This document shows positions 21,089 to 31,377 of a stretch of 64,000 nt of DNA, piece by piece. How positions within the stretch are numbered: the first letter of the stretch is position 1; each line of letters starts with the position of its first letter. The notes under the pieces were generated by a model. The model worked only from the letters and a program-made list of their open reading frames with translations. It searched no databases and was not told the origin of the DNA. Origin of the DNA: Trichococcus sp. K1Tr (GTDB taxonomy: Bacteria; Bacillota; Bacilli; Lactobacillales; Aerococcaceae); the NCBI RefSeq assembly GCF_028309625.1, contig NZ_JAQMHR010000001.1, forward strand, positions 310,001 through 374,000, in the 5' to 3' direction. Position numbers and translations under genes: made by a program.

Positions 21089-22222
21089 TCACAATTGACT
21101 GTCGAAAATGAAAGGATCCGTGTTGATTTCGGAAGCGATGACTTCCAGATCCCATTCATTTTCTTTTTTCCATACATTGAATAATTCCAATAATTTCGGT
21201 TTGCAGATCTGTTCGATGTGATGACCCGGGTCGATGACGGTCAGCCCATCAGCCTGCATATCGTGGGCCGTGTGATAGTAGACATCGCCGGTGATATAGA
21301 CATCCGCACCCTTTTTGATTGCTTTCCGGTAATATTTGCCGGCATCCCCGCCGCAGATGGCAACGCGGGTGATTGTCTGATCCAAATCGGCTGCGATGAA
21401 GCGCATGCCTTCGATCTGGAAAACATCCTTCACGTACTGGATGAAGGAACGCAGCGACATCGGCAAGGCTAAATTGCCGACCCTTCCCAGACCGTATTCG
21501 CGCTGGAAATTATTGATCGTGTAGATTTCGTAGATGGGTTCTTCGTAAGGATGCGATTCATACAGCGCCTCCAATACTTCCGCCAAGTATTTGTCTTCGA
21601 CGAGCATCTCAATTTTCTTCTCTTGCACCGCTTCAGGTTCATTGATGTGGCCGATGGCAGGTTTCGCGCCTTCAAGCGGCGTGAAGCGGCCAACTCCTTG
21701 CGCTTCGTAAGAGCAATGGCTGTATTCGTCGGAAATGTTCCCCGCGCCAGCATCTGTCATGGCCAAACGGACATGATTGCATTCCGCATTCGGCACGCAG
21801 ACGGATATTTTTTTCACTGGCACGCGCTTCGTGACGTCCATGATTTCCACATCCAAAAGCCCCAACGCCTCAGAGAGCCAATCGTTCATCCCGTTGTTCG
21901 CATTGTCCAGATTCGTGTGGGCCGCATAGACGCTGATGTCATGTTTCAGCAGATCCACGTACATCTTTGTTTGCTTGTCTGAAACGTCCAGATTTTTTAA
22001 CGGTCTGTAGATCGGCGGATGATGGGAGAAGATGAAATCGACTTGCTTCTCGATGGCCTCCTGAACGACTTCCGGACGGACATCAAGCGTCACCAATATA
22101 CGGCGGACCGGACGGCTCAAGTCGCCCAGATGGAGGCCTACCGGATCCCCCTCCTCTGCCAGCCAAGTCGGAACATGCGATTCGAATAACTCGATGAATT
22201 CATAACCAGTAATGCTTTTCAT
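21089..22222 (-). CDS. Nif3-like dinuclear metal protein (YqfO/DUF34 family)
   Basis: A member of the NIF3/DUF34 family, sometimes labelled GTP cyclohydrolase I type 2; the true reaction is unsettled. The 377-residue protein has the metal-binding FSHHPPIYRPL and HTNLDNA motifs near the N-terminus, and GHHIEQI near the C-terminus. Between them is the inserted CutA/PII-like domain (about residues 130-240) found in the long Bacilli form. Its ATG overlaps the trmK stop by 4 bases, the same pairing (trmK-yqfO) as in B. subtilis. Confidence 0.92.
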   Translation of the reverse strand: MKSITGYEFIELFESHVPTWLAEEGDPVGLHLGDLSRPVRRILVTLDVRPEVVQEAIEKQVDFIFSHHPPIYRPLKNLDVSDKQTKMYVDLLKHDISVYAAHTNLDNANNGMNDWLSEALGLLDVEIMDVTKRVPVKKISVCVPNAECNHVRLAMTDAGAGNISDEYSHCSYEAQGVGRFTPLEGAKPAIGHINEPEAVQEKKIEMLVEDKYLAEVLEALYESHPYEEPIYEIYTINNFQREYGLGRVGNLALPMSLRSFIQYVKDVFQIEGMRFIAADLDQTITRVAICGGDAGKYYRKAIKKGADVYITGDVYYHTAHDMQADGLTVIDPGHHIEQICKPKLLELFNVWKKENEWDLEVIASEINTDPFIFDSQL

Positions 22223-22923
22223 GATTTCAGCACCTCTTTAATTTCATTGATTTTATTGATCACTTGCTGCTCTTTTTCGTTCAGATCATTGCTTGCTTTT
22301 TGCATGCTGTCCAATATGTATTGGCACTTGTCGATTTCGGATAACCATTTTTTGCGGAACGTTTCATTTTTTGTCTGAAGCAGGAAACGGCCGAAACTGT
22401 ATTCCAGATCAGTGTAGTTTTCTGGCGTCTCTGCCTTTTCGGCAACAATGATTTCATAAATCTTTCCGTTTTCTTCCAAGATCGTTTCGTCGATGATTTT
22501 GTATTGGTGGGCAATCAACCATTCACGCAGTTTCTTTTCTCCATTATTGGGCTGAAGGATCAACCGTTCCACACCGACCAATTTATCTTTCAGTCTGCCT
22601 TTTTCCAGAATTTTGGAAATCAAGTCCCCACCCATCCCGCAGATGGTGACGACGTTTATATGATCCGTCGGCTCAATCACATCCATGCCATCGCCAAGTC
22701 TGGCGCTGACGCGATCGCCGACTCCTGATGTTCTGATTTGCTCCGCTGCCGATTCGAAGGGGCCTTTCACAACTTCCCCTGCCAATGCGTAACTGATGAC
22801 GTCGCGCGCTGCCAAAACACAAGGCAAATAAGCGTGATCCGAGCCGATGTCCGCCAGTCTGGCGTTTTCCGGCACAAAACCTGCGACCGTCTCGAGTCTT
22901 ACGGATAATTGTTGATTGTTCAA
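22219..22923 (-). CDS. trmK: tRNA (adenine(22)-N1)-methyltransferase
   Basis: SAM-dependent methyltransferase for A22 of tRNAs. The 234-residue protein has the SAM motif ADIGSDHAYLPCVLA, the conserved ICGMGGDLI and LILQPN segments, and a C-terminal coiled helical tail. The start is TTG at 22921-22923 (MNNQQLSVRLETV), with GGAGG 7 bases upstream; no ATG fits. It lies after the dnaG-rpoD pair and its terminator, and couples to nif3. Confidence 0.94.
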   Translation of the reverse strand: MNNQQLSVRLETVAGFVPENARLADIGSDHAYLPCVLAARDVISYALAGEVVKGPFESAAEQIRTSGVGDRVSARLGDGMDVIEPTDHINVVTICGMGGDLISKILEKGRLKDKLVGVERLILQPNNGEKKLREWLIAHQYKIIDETILEENGKIYEIIVAEKAETPENYTDLEYSFGRFLLQTKNETFRKKWLSEIDKCQYILDSMQKASNDLNEKEQQVINKINEIKEVLKS

Positions 22924-23027
22924 CCTTATCCCTCCATTTCCATTTTTGCTGATAATTCTATTTTAGCATAATTCCATTTCATATATCCCATTAATCCTAA
23001 CATCGTTCCGAAAAATGGCATAAGAAA

Positions 23028-23051
23028 AACCCGAGTGCAATACCTCGGGTT
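23028..23051 (-). terminator. Terminator after rpoD
   Basis: An 8-bp stem AACCCGAG/CTCGGGTT with an 8-base loop, followed by TTTTC on the minus strand. Confidence 0.88.
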
Positions 23052-23061
23052 AGGGCGCTTA

Positions 23062-24198
23062 TTACTCAAGAAAATCTTTTAATTGTTTCGAGCGGCTCGG
23101 GTGGCGCAGTTTGCGCAAAGCTTTCGCTTCGATTTGACGGATCCGCTCGCGGGTAACGCCGAATACTTTCCCCACTTGCTCCAAAGTCCGCACGTTGCCG
23201 TCATCAAGGCCGAAACGCAGACGCAGGACGTTTTCTTCACGGTCGGTCAAAGTGTCCAACACTTCCTCAAGTTGTTCCTTAAGAAGCGTTTGGGCAGTAT
23301 GGTCAGCCGGACTCAGGACTTCCTGATCTTCGATGAAATCGCCTAAATGGGAATCATCTTCTTCCCCGATAGGGGTTTCCAAGGAAACGGGCTCTTGAGC
23401 GATTTTCAGGATTTCTCTGACTTTTTCAGTCGGAAGGTCCATTTCGGCACCGATTTCTTCCGGTGTCGGTTCGCGTCCCAGATCCTGCAGCAATTGTCGT
23501 TGGATACGAACCAATTTATTGATAGTTTCAACCATATGCACAGGGATACGGATTGTTCTGGCTTGGTCGGCGATGGCACGGGTGATGGCTTGACGGATCC
23601 ACCAAGTTGCGTAGGTGGAGAATTTGAACCCTTTGGTGTGGTCAAATTTTTCGACAGCTTTCATCAGACCCATGTTCCCTTCCTGGATCAGATCCAAGAA
23701 TTGCATCCCGCGGCCCACATAACGTTTTGCGATGGAAACGACCAGACGTAAGTTGGCTTCAGCCAATTGTTGCTTCGCTTCTTGATCGCCTTCTTTGATG
23801 CGGAGAGCCAAATTGACTTCTTCCTCTGCGTTCAGCAAAGGCACACGGCCGATTTCCTTCAGGTACATGCGGACCGGGTCGTTGATTTTCACTCCGGGAG
23901 GCACAGCCATCGGGTCTTCTTCTTCATCCTTTTTGGCTGCTGCTGGTTTTTCAGGCTTCACTGTTTCTTTGGCAAGTTGACGGGCAGTCGGACCGCCGTC
24001 TGCGTCTACGACACTGACACCGCCGTCTTCCATTTTTTGTATCAACTTATCCATTGCATCCGCGTCCAATTGGAAAGGTGTAGCTATCTTATCGGCCAAT
24101 TCGTCGTAGAAGACGGACCCCAATAATTTGTGTTCTGCGATCAGCTTTTTGGTTACCTGTTCTAACGTGAAACCTTGATCATTTTTTTCGATTGCCAT
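23062..24198 (-). CDS. rpoD: RNA polymerase primary sigma factor (sigma-A)
   Basis: Housekeeping sigma factor. The 378-residue protein has region 1.1 at the N-terminus and region 1.2 near [11 protein letters not shown]. Region 2 follows ([20 protein letters not shown], then [16 protein letters not shown]), then region 3. Region 4.2 is the helix-turn-helix [25 protein letters not shown] ribosome binding site precedes the ATG. It follows dnaG by 26 bases, the classic macromolecular synthesis operon order. The many TTGACA/TATAAT-like promoters in this window are its expected targets. Confidence 0.99.
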   Translation of the reverse strand: MAIEKNDQGFTLEQVTKKLIAEHKLLGSVFYDELADKIATPFQLDADAMDKLIQKMEDGGVSVVDADGGPTARQLAKETVKPEKPAAAKKDEEEDPMAVPPGVKINDPVRMYLKEIGRVPLLNAEEEVNLALRIKEGDQEAKQQLAEANLRLVVSIAKRYVGRGMQFLDLIQEGNMGLMKAVEKFDHTKGFKFSTYATWWIRQAITRAIADQARTIRIPVHMVETINKLVRIQRQLLQDLGREPTPEEIGAEMDLPTEKVREILKIAQEPVSLETPIGEEDDSHLGDFIEDQEVLSPADHTAQTLLKEQLEEVLDTLTDREENVLRLRFGLDDGNVRTLEQVGKVFGVTRERIRQIEAKALRKLRHPSRSKQLKDFLE

Positions 24199-24224
24199 AA
24201 AATGATTCCTCCATTCGATGCGGG

Positions 24225-26102
24225 TTATTTCTTTGTTGCTTTTAATTCTTTTGAGAGGGAAACGATTTCCAACATGATTGTCTTCAGACGCTCGTTGTCA
24301 TTTTTCTTTCGGGCTTCCTTCATTTCTGCCTGTTTCTTGGTCAGTTGGTCCTGAAGGGACGACTTATCGCGGATGATATGGACGAGATCCTGAATTTCCT
24401 GATAGGTGACTTCCGAATCCAATTGGAACCATTCAATCTCCGTAATCACATTTTGAAGAGCTTGATTGTTGATGCGGTCCAAAAATTGGTCGATATTCCC
24501 GACCAACCCAGTCTGCCTGAAAAACTCTTCATACAGAATGTAGATCGTCTGATAGTCATCGTGGATGAAATTGAAATTTGCGTCAATCTCATTCAGATAC
24601 GACCAGACTTCCTCGAAATGAAACAGACGGTAAAGCAGTTGCTTTTCACTTTGCTCTGCCTGGCTCACTTTGCGTTTGTTCGTGCTTGGATACATTGCAT
24701 GAGGGGCGGCATCATGCGGCGCGGTTCGCCTGACCGGCTCGCGTTCAGGCCGCTGCTGGAGCACTTCTTGTTGGTACCCCTTCAATTGCTTCTGCAGGAT
24801 ATCCACCGGAATGCTGAATTCATCCGCGATATCCTTCATGTAAAGCTCTCTTTCGATCAATGAATCCAAGGGAGCCAACGCCTTAAGCATGGTTTCGATA
24901 TAAGTGATGCGATTTTTTTCGGAATCCAGGTTCAGGTTCATCTTGAGGTAGCGTGAATAGAACTGAATGACTGTTTCCCGGCTGTTTTTCAGTGCCTTGA
25001 CGAATGCCTCCGGACCTTTCTGCTGGATGTATTCATCCGGATCCATACCTGCTTCCAGCGGAAAAATCGAGATATCGAAGTGCTTGTTGCGTTCCAATAT
25101 TTCTATGGCGCGCTTGGTCGCTTCAACACCGGGACGATCGCCATCATAGGCAATGACTATTTTATCGGCCGTCTTCGTCAATATCCGGTTCTGTTCATCC
25201 GTCAGGCTGGTTCCCATCGAGGCGACGCCATTTTTAACCCCCGCTTGCCAAGCGGATATGACATCCATGTACCCTTCGAAAAGGATCACTTCTGAATGTC
25301 TCCGGATTTCACTGCGGGCTTTGTCGAAGTTGAAAAGGAAATCCCGTTTGTTGAACAACAGTGTTTCTGGGCTGTTAAGGTATTTTGCTTCATGGTAACC
25401 TGTGTCATCCGCAGGGGTAGCCTGCAGAATCCGGCCGGAAAAAGCGACAGTCTTTCCTTTTGCGTTCCGCAACGGGAAAATGATCCGGGCTGAGAATCGA
25501 TCGAAAAGTTCGTTTTGGCCTTGCCTATCCGTGAAAATACCACTTTCCTGAAGGAGTCCTTCATCGAACGCCTTCGCTTTCAGCATTTGAAAGAGCGCCG
25601 TCCGATTGGATGGAGAAAAACCTATTTGATATTCTTTCAGTGTCTCCGGCGTGAAGCCGCGTTGGATCATGTAATCCAGCGCAGCTTGCCCCGTAACGGT
25701 ATTCATGAGGACTTGATGGTAAAAAGCCGCCGCTTCCTCATGGATTTGGATCAGTTTTTCTTTCTTTGACTGCAGCGGATTATCCTGCGCATGGTTTTCG
25801 TACGAGAAATCCAACTCAATGTTGCTCAATTCGGCTGTCTTAATGACTGCTTCAACGAATGAAATACCCTCGACATCCATCAAAAAAGTAAAAACATTCC
25901 CTCCTCTTCCGCAGCTGAAACAGTGGAAAATCTGTTTTTCTTCTGCTACAGAAAAAGAGGGGGTCTTCTCGTCATGGAACGGGCAAAATCCAAAATGATT
26001 CTTGCCTCTTTTTTTTAGTTGTACATATTGGCTGACGACATCAACAATATTAGTTTCGGTTCTGATCTGCGCTAATTTTTCTTCTGAAATACGTTCTGCC
26101 AA
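24225..26102 (-). CDS. dnaG: DNA primase
   Basis: Makes RNA primers for replication. The 625-residue protein has the N-terminal CHC2-type zinc finger ([11 protein letters not shown] then [10 protein letters not shown]), the TOPRIM domain (EGYMDVI and AYDGDRPG) and a C-terminal helicase-interaction domain after a proline/arginine-rich linker. I choose the TTG at 26100-26102: GGTGGGAG lies just upstream and the product starts [14 protein letters not shown] as in relatives. The frame remains open another 29 codons upstream but covers the promoter region. It is co-transcribed with rpoD. Confidence 0.97.
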   Translation of the reverse strand: MAERISEEKLAQIRTETNIVDVVSQYVQLKKRGKNHFGFCPFHDEKTPSFSVAEEKQIFHCFSCGRGGNVFTFLMDVEGISFVEAVIKTAELSNIELDFSYENHAQDNPLQSKKEKLIQIHEEAAAFYHQVLMNTVTGQAALDYMIQRGFTPETLKEYQIGFSPSNRTALFQMLKAKAFDEGLLQESGIFTDRQGQNELFDRFSARIIFPLRNAKGKTVAFSGRILQATPADDTGYHEAKYLNSPETLLFNKRDFLFNFDKARSEIRRHSEVILFEGYMDVISAWQAGVKNGVASMGTSLTDEQNRILTKTADKIVIAYDGDRPGVEATKRAIEILERNKHFDISIFPLEAGMDPDEYIQQKGPEAFVKALKNSRETVIQFYSRYLKMNLNLDSEKNRITYIETMLKALAPLDSLIERELYMKDIADEFSIPVDILQKQLKGYQQEVLQQRPEREPVRRTAPHDAAPHAMYPSTNKRKVSQAEQSEKQLLYRLFHFEEVWSYLNEIDANFNFIHDDYQTIYILYEEFFRQTGLVGNIDQFLDRINNQALQNVITEIEWFQLDSEVTYQEIQDLVHIIRDKSSLQDQLTKKQAEMKEARKKNDNERLKTIMLEIVSLSKELKATKK

Positions 26103-26164
26103 ATGTCTCCCACCTTGAAGAAATATCTTCATTTTATAAAAACGCGCATAAAGATGCAAAATAA

Positions 26165-26193
26165 ATTTTACCACATCTGTGCAACACATGCAA
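26165..26193 (-). promoter_or_regulatory. Promoter of dnaG-rpoD
   Basis: Minus strand TTGCAT (26188-26193), 17-base spacer, TAAAAT (26165-26170), with TGG before the -10. Confidence 0.75.
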
Positions 26194-26221
26194 ATATTTT
26201 CTCAGACGGTCGTCAAAGCGG

Positions 26222-27496
26222 TTAAATCTGCTGTTCTCCTTGCAGAACCGGGGCTTTCACAAAAAACAGCAGTATCCCGCCGATCACGAACAGGATGATC
26301 AGGGCAAAAACCCCATCCAACGAGTTACCGGTCAGCTGCGAGATGAGTCCTACAAGCAGCGGGCCGACCACAGCCGCAAATTTCCCGAAGATGTTATAGA
26401 ATCCGAAGAATTCGTTCGCTCGCTCTTTTGGGATCAGTTGTCCGAATAAGGATCGGCTCAACGCCTGCACGCCTCCTTGGGCTGTACCCACAAGCAGAGC
26501 CAAAATGATGAATGTCAGCAATGAGTCCAACTGCAAAGCGTAGATGCAGATGAAAATGTAGGTTACAATACCCACAAAAATCATGTTCTTGTTGCCGAAC
26601 CGTTTGGATGCTCGGCCGTACAGGATGGAGAACGGGAAGGCCACGAACTGGACAACCAGCATGACAACGATCAGTTCATTCGAAGAGAGGCCGATGTCCG
26701 ACCCGACCGCAGTCGCCATTTTGAAGATGGTCCCAACCCCGTCGATATAGAAGAAATAAGCCAACAAAAATAAAAAGGCTTGTCTGTATTCCTTGATGTT
26801 CTTCAGCGTTTCCCATAACCTGATGAAACTCTTGCGGATCACGCGCGGTTCTTTTTCGATGTAGTAGTTCTGTTTGACATTCTTCCAATAAGGGATGGTG
26901 AAGACGAACCACCAAAGCGCAGTAAGGATGAAGCCACCCTTCACGATGCCGCTCGTGCCCACCGGCAAAATGCCGGTCAATTGGAAAAAAATGAAGATGA
27001 CGAAAGGGATGGAACTGCCGATATAACCCCAGCCGAATCCCGCAGAGGAAATGCGGTCCATCCGTTCATCGGTCGTCACGTCCATCAAGGAGCCGTCATA
27101 GAAGATATTCGCTCCGGAAAAACCGACAACAGACAACATGTACAGTCCCAACAGAAACAGCCAATTTGCAGCAGGCACAAATACGAACCCGATCGTTGCG
27201 AAAATACCGGCCAATGTAAAGCCCGTAAACAGCGGGTTGCGGAAGCCTTTGTAATCCGCGACAGCTCCCAGTACAGGCGCAAGCAGCGACACAACAAGAG
27301 TAGCGGCCGCATTCGCATAGCCCCAATACGCCGTCGAGTCAGCGTCCGTCAATCCGCCACTTTCCGCGATCGACTTGAAATACAAAGGGAATACCGCCGT
27401 TGTGATCATGATGGAGTATGCCGAATTCGCCCAATCCTGCATGATCCAACTTTTTTCTTCAGTCGTGTAACGGCTTAGTTTTTTTTCAGTCCCCAT
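26222..27496 (-). CDS. MFS transporter, UMF1/Atg22-like family
   Basis: A 424-residue integral membrane protein with about 12 hydrophobic segments. It begins TEEKSWIMQDWANSAYSIMI, the signature opening (W-x-x-x-D-W-A-N-S-A-Y) of the UMF1/Atg22-like branch of the major facilitator superfamily. Family members are proposed to move amino acids or related small solutes, but the substrate of the bacterial proteins is unknown. A good GGGGAGG ribosome binding site precedes the ATG. It lies between engB and dnaG with no functional link to either. Confidence 0.82.
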   Translation of the reverse strand: MGTEKKLSRYTTEEKSWIMQDWANSAYSIMITTAVFPLYFKSIAESGGLTDADSTAYWGYANAAATLVVSLLAPVLGAVADYKGFRNPLFTGFTLAGIFATIGFVFVPAANWLFLLGLYMLSVVGFSGANIFYDGSLMDVTTDERMDRISSAGFGWGYIGSSIPFVIFIFFQLTGILPVGTSGIVKGGFILTALWWFVFTIPYWKNVKQNYYIEKEPRVIRKSFIRLWETLKNIKEYRQAFLFLLAYFFYIDGVGTIFKMATAVGSDIGLSSNELIVVMLVVQFVAFPFSILYGRASKRFGNKNMIFVGIVTYIFICIYALQLDSLLTFIILALLVGTAQGGVQALSRSLFGQLIPKERANEFFGFYNIFGKFAAVVGPLLVGLISQLTGNSLDGVFALIILFVIGGILLFFVKAPVLQGEQQI

Positions 27497-27566
27497 ATTA
27501 CCCTCCCCTGTCCTATTCGTTTGACGACAAGCACCTTGTCTATCCCATCATAACGAATGAACGAAG

Positions 27567-27601
27567 AATGGGCAACATCCAATAGTAGGATATTGCCCAT
27601 T
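27567..27601. terminator. Hairpin between engB and the MFS gene
   Basis: AATGGGCAAcATCC pairs with GGATaTTGCCCATT (one mismatch). It starts about 20 bases after the engB stop. The T-run lies on the plus-strand side (ATTATTTTTC), not after the stem in the direction of engB, so its terminator strength for engB is uncertain. Confidence 0.55.
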
Positions 27602-27620
27602 ATTTTTCTCTTGTTTATCT

Positions 27621-28229
27621 CTATTCCTGTGCCGCTTCATCATACTCAGCCAATATTCCCTCAATGAAGGTCCAGGCTTTTTCAAAACCTTCACCCGTCT
27701 CCTTTGAGAACATGATCAAGGACTCATCACTCGGAAGATTCAAAGCTTTTTTGATGCGGTAGAAATGTTGATTCCATTTCCCACGCGGTATTTTATCGCA
27801 TTTGGTGGCGATGACCGAATAAGGAAGATTATAATATTCGATGAAATCCTTCATTTGAATATCGTCTTCGGTAGGCTCGTGACGAAAATCGACAATCAAA
27901 AAGACATGTCGCAACGTATCCCTTTGCGTGAAGTACGTCTCCAACATTTGGCCCCATTTCGCCCGTTCCGTTTTCGAAACTTTCGCATAGCCGTAACCCG
28001 GAACATCCACAAAATAAAATGAATTATTGATCAAGTAGAAGTTTAAAGTCTGGGTCTTCCCTGGTTTGCTTGATGTCCGTGCCAACGCTTTGCGATTGAT
28101 CAGTTTATTGATGAACGATGACTTGCCCACGTTGGACCGTCCCGCCAAGGCGATTTCAGCAAAGCCGGTGGTTGGATATTGTTTGGGATCGACCGCGCTC
28201 ATTACGATTTCCGCATCTTTTACGTGCAT
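27621..28229 (-). CDS. engB: Ribosome biogenesis GTPase EngB (YsxC/YihA)
   Basis: Essential GTPase for 50S subunit assembly. The 202-residue protein has G1 [13 protein letters not shown]3 [10 protein letters not shown] and G4 TKCDKIPRG, all in expected positions. The ATG is preceded by AAGGAGTGG. It sits downstream of clpX, the tig-clpX-engB neighbourhood known from Bacilli, with a clpX terminator between them. Confidence 0.97.
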   Translation of the reverse strand: MHVKDAEIVMSAVDPKQYPTTGFAEIALAGRSNVGKSSFINKLINRKALARTSSKPGKTQTLNFYLINNSFYFVDVPGYGYAKVSKTERAKWGQMLETYFTQRDTLRHVFLIVDFRHEPTEDDIQMKDFIEYYNLPYSVIATKCDKIPRGKWNQHFYRIKKALNLPSDESLIMFSKETGEGFEKAWTFIEGILAEYDEAAQE

Positions 28230-28311
28230 TTATTTCCACTCCTTTTCAAAGCCGTCTGCAATTGAAACGACGCTTAAAACTATTTCTGCAACCGACTGCC
28301 CTGATTATGCG

Positions 28312-28354
28312 AAAAAATCCGGAAATCAGATTGGAAATTGTCTGATTCGCCGGA
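28312..28354 (-). terminator. Terminator after clpX
   Basis: A two-part stem (TCCGG/CCGGA and ATCAGA/TCTGAT) is followed on the minus strand by six T. Confidence 0.85.
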
Positions 28355-28374
28355 CTTCAAACGCAAGCTCATGT

Positions 28375-29628
28375 TTAGTTGACCTGTTTGCCGTCTTCAT
28401 CGAACAGCATCGGCGCACCGATGCCGTTCACTATGTTATCCGTTATGACGCACTTCACGACATCATCTCTGCTAGGGATATCAAACATGATGTCCAGCAT
28501 GATGTTTTCGATGATGGAGCGCAATCCACGGGCACCCGTGTTTCTTTCCAGTGCCTTTTTGGCGATGGAGCGCAATGCGTCATCTTCGAATACCAATTCG
28601 ACGCCATCCAACTCAAGTAATTTTTTGTATTGTTTTACCAAGGCATTTTTTGGTTGTGTCAGAATATGAACCAAATCGTCTTCTGTCAACTTTTCCAACG
28701 CAGCCATTATCGGTAAACGACCGATGAATTCAGGGATCAAACCGAATTTCAATAAATCCTCCGGTATGATCTGCTGCATGATGCTCTTGTCTTCCAAATG
28801 TTTGGCTTGAGGTGAGCCGAACCCGATGACTTTCTCGCCAAGACGCTCTTTCACGATCGTTTCGATGCCGTCAAAGGCACCCCCAACGATGAACAGGATG
28901 TTCGTCGTGTCGATTTGGATGAACTCTTGCTGCGGGTGTTTTCTGCCGCCTTGCGGTGGAACGTTCGCAACAGTTCCTTCCAAAATTTTAAGCAGCGCTT
29001 GTTGAACCCCTTCGCCACTTACGTCTCTTGTGATCGATACATTTTCACCTTTACGGGCGATTTTATCGATCTCGTCGATGTAGATGATTCCCCGTTCAGC
29101 CCGTTCGACATCGAATTCGGCAGCCTGAAGCAACTTCAAGAGGATATTTTCGACATCTTCCCCAACATAGCCGGCCTCCGTCAAACTTGTCGCGTCTGCA
29201 ATCGCAAATGGGACATCCAGGATACGCGCCAATGTTTGGCCAAGGAACGTTTTACCCGAACCTGTCGGGCCTATCAAACAAATATTACTTTTTTGCAACT
29301 CTACATTATCATCTTCTGACATCATGCTCATTTGGCCGATACGCTTGTAGTGATTATAGACCGCTACAGACAGCGTCCGTTTGGCTTTTTCTTGGCCAAT
29401 CACATATTCGCCCAAAATCTTTTGGATTTCCTGCGGCTTTGGCACCTCGGTGAATACGGCTTCGCTTGGTGCATAGATCTCTTCTTCGATGATCTCTTTG
29501 CATAGATCTACACACTCATTACAAATATATACATCCGGCCCCGCAATGATCTTTTTCACTTGGTCCTGAGATTTTCCGCAGAATGAACAATGTATTGTCC
29601 CGACACTTTCATCATGGAACACAATCAT
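28375..29628 (-). CDS. clpX: ATP-dependent Clp protease ATP-binding subunit ClpX
   Basis: AAA+ unfoldase that feeds ClpP. The 417-residue protein has an N-terminal C4 zinc domain (CSFCGKSQ then CNECVDLC), Walker [13 protein letters not shown], Walker [10 protein letters not shown], the pore and sensor regions, and the ClpP-binding loop region near the middle. The start at 29628 follows GGAGGAG closely. It is downstream of tig, with about 240 bases between them that hold the tig hairpin and probably a clpX promoter. No clpP is in the window. Confidence 0.98.
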   Translation of the reverse strand: MIVFHDESVGTIHCSFCGKSQDQVKKIIAGPDVYICNECVDLCKEIIEEEIYAPSEAVFTEVPKPQEIQKILGEYVIGQEKAKRTLSVAVYNHYKRIGQMSMMSEDDNVELQKSNICLIGPTGSGKTFLGQTLARILDVPFAIADATSLTEAGYVGEDVENILLKLLQAAEFDVERAERGIIYIDEIDKIARKGENVSITRDVSGEGVQQALLKILEGTVANVPPQGGRKHPQQEFIQIDTTNILFIVGGAFDGIETIVKERLGEKVIGFGSPQAKHLEDKSIMQQIIPEDLLKFGLIPEFIGRLPIMAALEKLTEDDLVHILTQPKNALVKQYKKLLELDGVELVFEDDALRSIAKKALERNTGARGLRSIIENIMLDIMFDIPSRDDVVKCVITDNIVNGIGAPMLFDEDGKQVN

Positions 29629-29816
29629 TCTCCTCCCTATATACTTACTTTCCGATCCAGCAGAACTTACCAGGATCCGCCAATAGTTGTTGCGCGCTGA
29701 TCCTGACCGCTTTCGAACGGTTTACATCTTAACACAGAAAGGAAAAATTGAAAAAGAATATGATTCGTTTACCTTGTGGGGTTACAGCCCGAATATATCC
29801 CTGAATATAAACAGAT

Positions 29817-29845
29817 GGGACACTGACTATGGAAGACAATGTCCC
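29817..29845 (-). terminator. Probable terminator after tig
   Basis: GGGACATTG pairs with CAGTGTCCC (9 bp with one G-U) around an 11-base loop. The minus-strand sequence after it is moderately T-rich (ATCTGTTTATATT). Confidence 0.6.
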
Positions 29846-29872
29846 GATCTCTTTATTCTGTTTCAATTTTTC

Positions 29873-31153
29873 TTATTCTTCGATTGCTGAATCAGTGATG
29901 ATGCTCATCGCTTTCTTCATTTGGATATCGTTAGTCAACATATCAGGGCTGACCAATCCGCGGACACGGTCTGCATCCATGTTGTATTGTTTTGCTAACT
30001 CTTCGATTTCTGCAGCGACTTCTTCTTCAGAAACGACGATGTTTTCGTCTTTGATGATTTGTTCCAACACTAGTGATGTTTTCGTGCGTTCATCAGCATC
30101 AGCTTCCATTTGGACGTGCAAGTCTTTTTCAGTAGTACCTGTGATTTGGTAGTACAATTCAGGAGAGATTCCTTGACGTTGCATATCATTCAGGAAAAGA
30201 TCCATTTGACGGTGCACTTCATCGTGAACCATTACGTGCGGCAATTCAACGATTTCAGCATTTGCCACTGCTTGTCTCAAAGCCAGGTCCTGAACAGCTT
30301 CATCAGCTGCAGCCGTTTTGCTTTCTTCCAATTCCTTGCGGATTTTAGCTTTCAATTCGTCCAATGACGCTACTTCTTCGTCGACATCTTTTGCGAATTC
30401 GTCATCCAAAGCAGGTAATTGTTTTGTTTTGATTTCGTGTACGATCACTTTGAACGTAGCTTCTTTTCCTTTAAGATCTTCAGCTTGATAATCTTCAGGG
30501 AAAGTCACGACAACGTCTTTTTCTTCTCCAGCTTTAACGCCGACCAATTGTTCTTCGAAACCTGGGATGAATTGATTAGATCCCAACTCTAAAGAATGGT
30601 TTTGGTCTTTGCCGCCTTCAAAAGCCACACCGTCAACGAATCCTTCGTAGTCGATTACAGCTGTGTCGCCAAGTTCTGCGCCTTCTTCTTTAAGGACTAA
30701 TTCAGCTTGACGCTCTTGTTTTTCTTTCAAGTTGTTTTCTACATCCTCATCTGTAACGACGCGGTCTTGTTTTTCAACTTTAAGATTTTTGTATTCTCCA
30801 AGCTTCACTTCAGGTTTCACTGTAACTTCAGCAGCGATGACCCAAGGTTGGCCTTTTTCCATGCTCTTGATGTCAATTTTTGGTTGAGAAACAGGATCCA
30901 ATCCAGCTTCTTCGATAGCTTGTGAATAAGCATCAGGCAAAGCGCCATTCAATGCATCTTCGAATAAAGACTCCTCACCATAGATATTGTTGAATACGTG
31001 ACGAGGAACTTTACCTTTACGGAATCCAGGAACGGAAACGTTCTTTTTCACTTTGTTGAAGACCTTATCCATTTCTTGTTTGATGATTTCTTCTGAAATT
31101 TCAAATGTTAAGACACCATCGTTAGTGCCTGTTTTTTCCCAGTTTGCAGTCAT
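29873..31153 (-). CDS. tig: Trigger factor (ribosome-bound chaperone and prolyl isomerase)
   Basis: First chaperone to meet nascent chains at the ribosome exit. The 426-residue protein has the N-terminal ribosome-binding domain with the signature loop VPGFRKGKVPRHVF, a central FKBP-type PPIase domain (about 150-245, GDTAVIDYEGFVDG) and a helical C-terminal domain. GGAGG precedes the ATG. It has its own promoter, and clpX follows. Confidence 0.98.
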   Translation of the reverse strand: MTANWEKTGTNDGVLTFEISEEIIKQEMDKVFNKVKKNVSVPGFRKGKVPRHVFNNIYGEESLFEDALNGALPDAYSQAIEEAGLDPVSQPKIDIKSMEKGQPWVIAAEVTVKPEVKLGEYKNLKVEKQDRVVTDEDVENNLKEKQERQAELVLKEEGAELGDTAVIDYEGFVDGVAFEGGKDQNHSLELGSNQFIPGFEEQLVGVKAGEEKDVVVTFPEDYQAEDLKGKEATFKVIVHEIKTKQLPALDDEFAKDVDEEVASLDELKAKIRKELEESKTAAADEAVQDLALRQAVANAEIVELPHVMVHDEVHRQMDLFLNDMQRQGISPELYYQITGTTEKDLHVQMEADADERTKTSLVLEQIIKDENIVVSEEEVAAEIEELAKQYNMDADRVRGLVSPDMLTNDIQMKKAMSIITDSAIEE

Positions 31154-31212
31154 TTACTTTCCTCCAAAAATCTTGATTTTATTGCAATTAATTTGATATT
31201 GCACACTCTCCA

Positions 31213-31241
31213 ATACTACACTAGAAAAGCGGTGTTGTAAA
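31213..31241 (-). promoter_or_regulatory. Promoter of tig
   Basis: Minus strand TTTACA (31236-31241), 17-base spacer, TAGTAT (31213-31218), about 60 bases upstream of the start. Confidence 0.65.
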
Positions 31242-31346
31242 CAAAAAGTGCTTAATTATTCCGTATTCGTGCAAAAAATGTGCCCGCTATCAACGCTTTG
31301 GCCTTCGATTTTAATGCTTTCTTAGATTTCTTTCAGCATATGTTTT

Positions 31347-31355
31347 TGGTATAAT
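31347..31355 (+). promoter_or_regulatory. Extended -10 promoter of recU-pbp1A
   Basis: TGGTATAAT, a consensus -10 with upstream TG, is 23 bases before the recU GTG; a weak TTTCTT lies 17 bases further upstream. Confidence 0.65.
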
Positions 31356-31377
31356 CATTCAATGGGGGTGATCGTCA

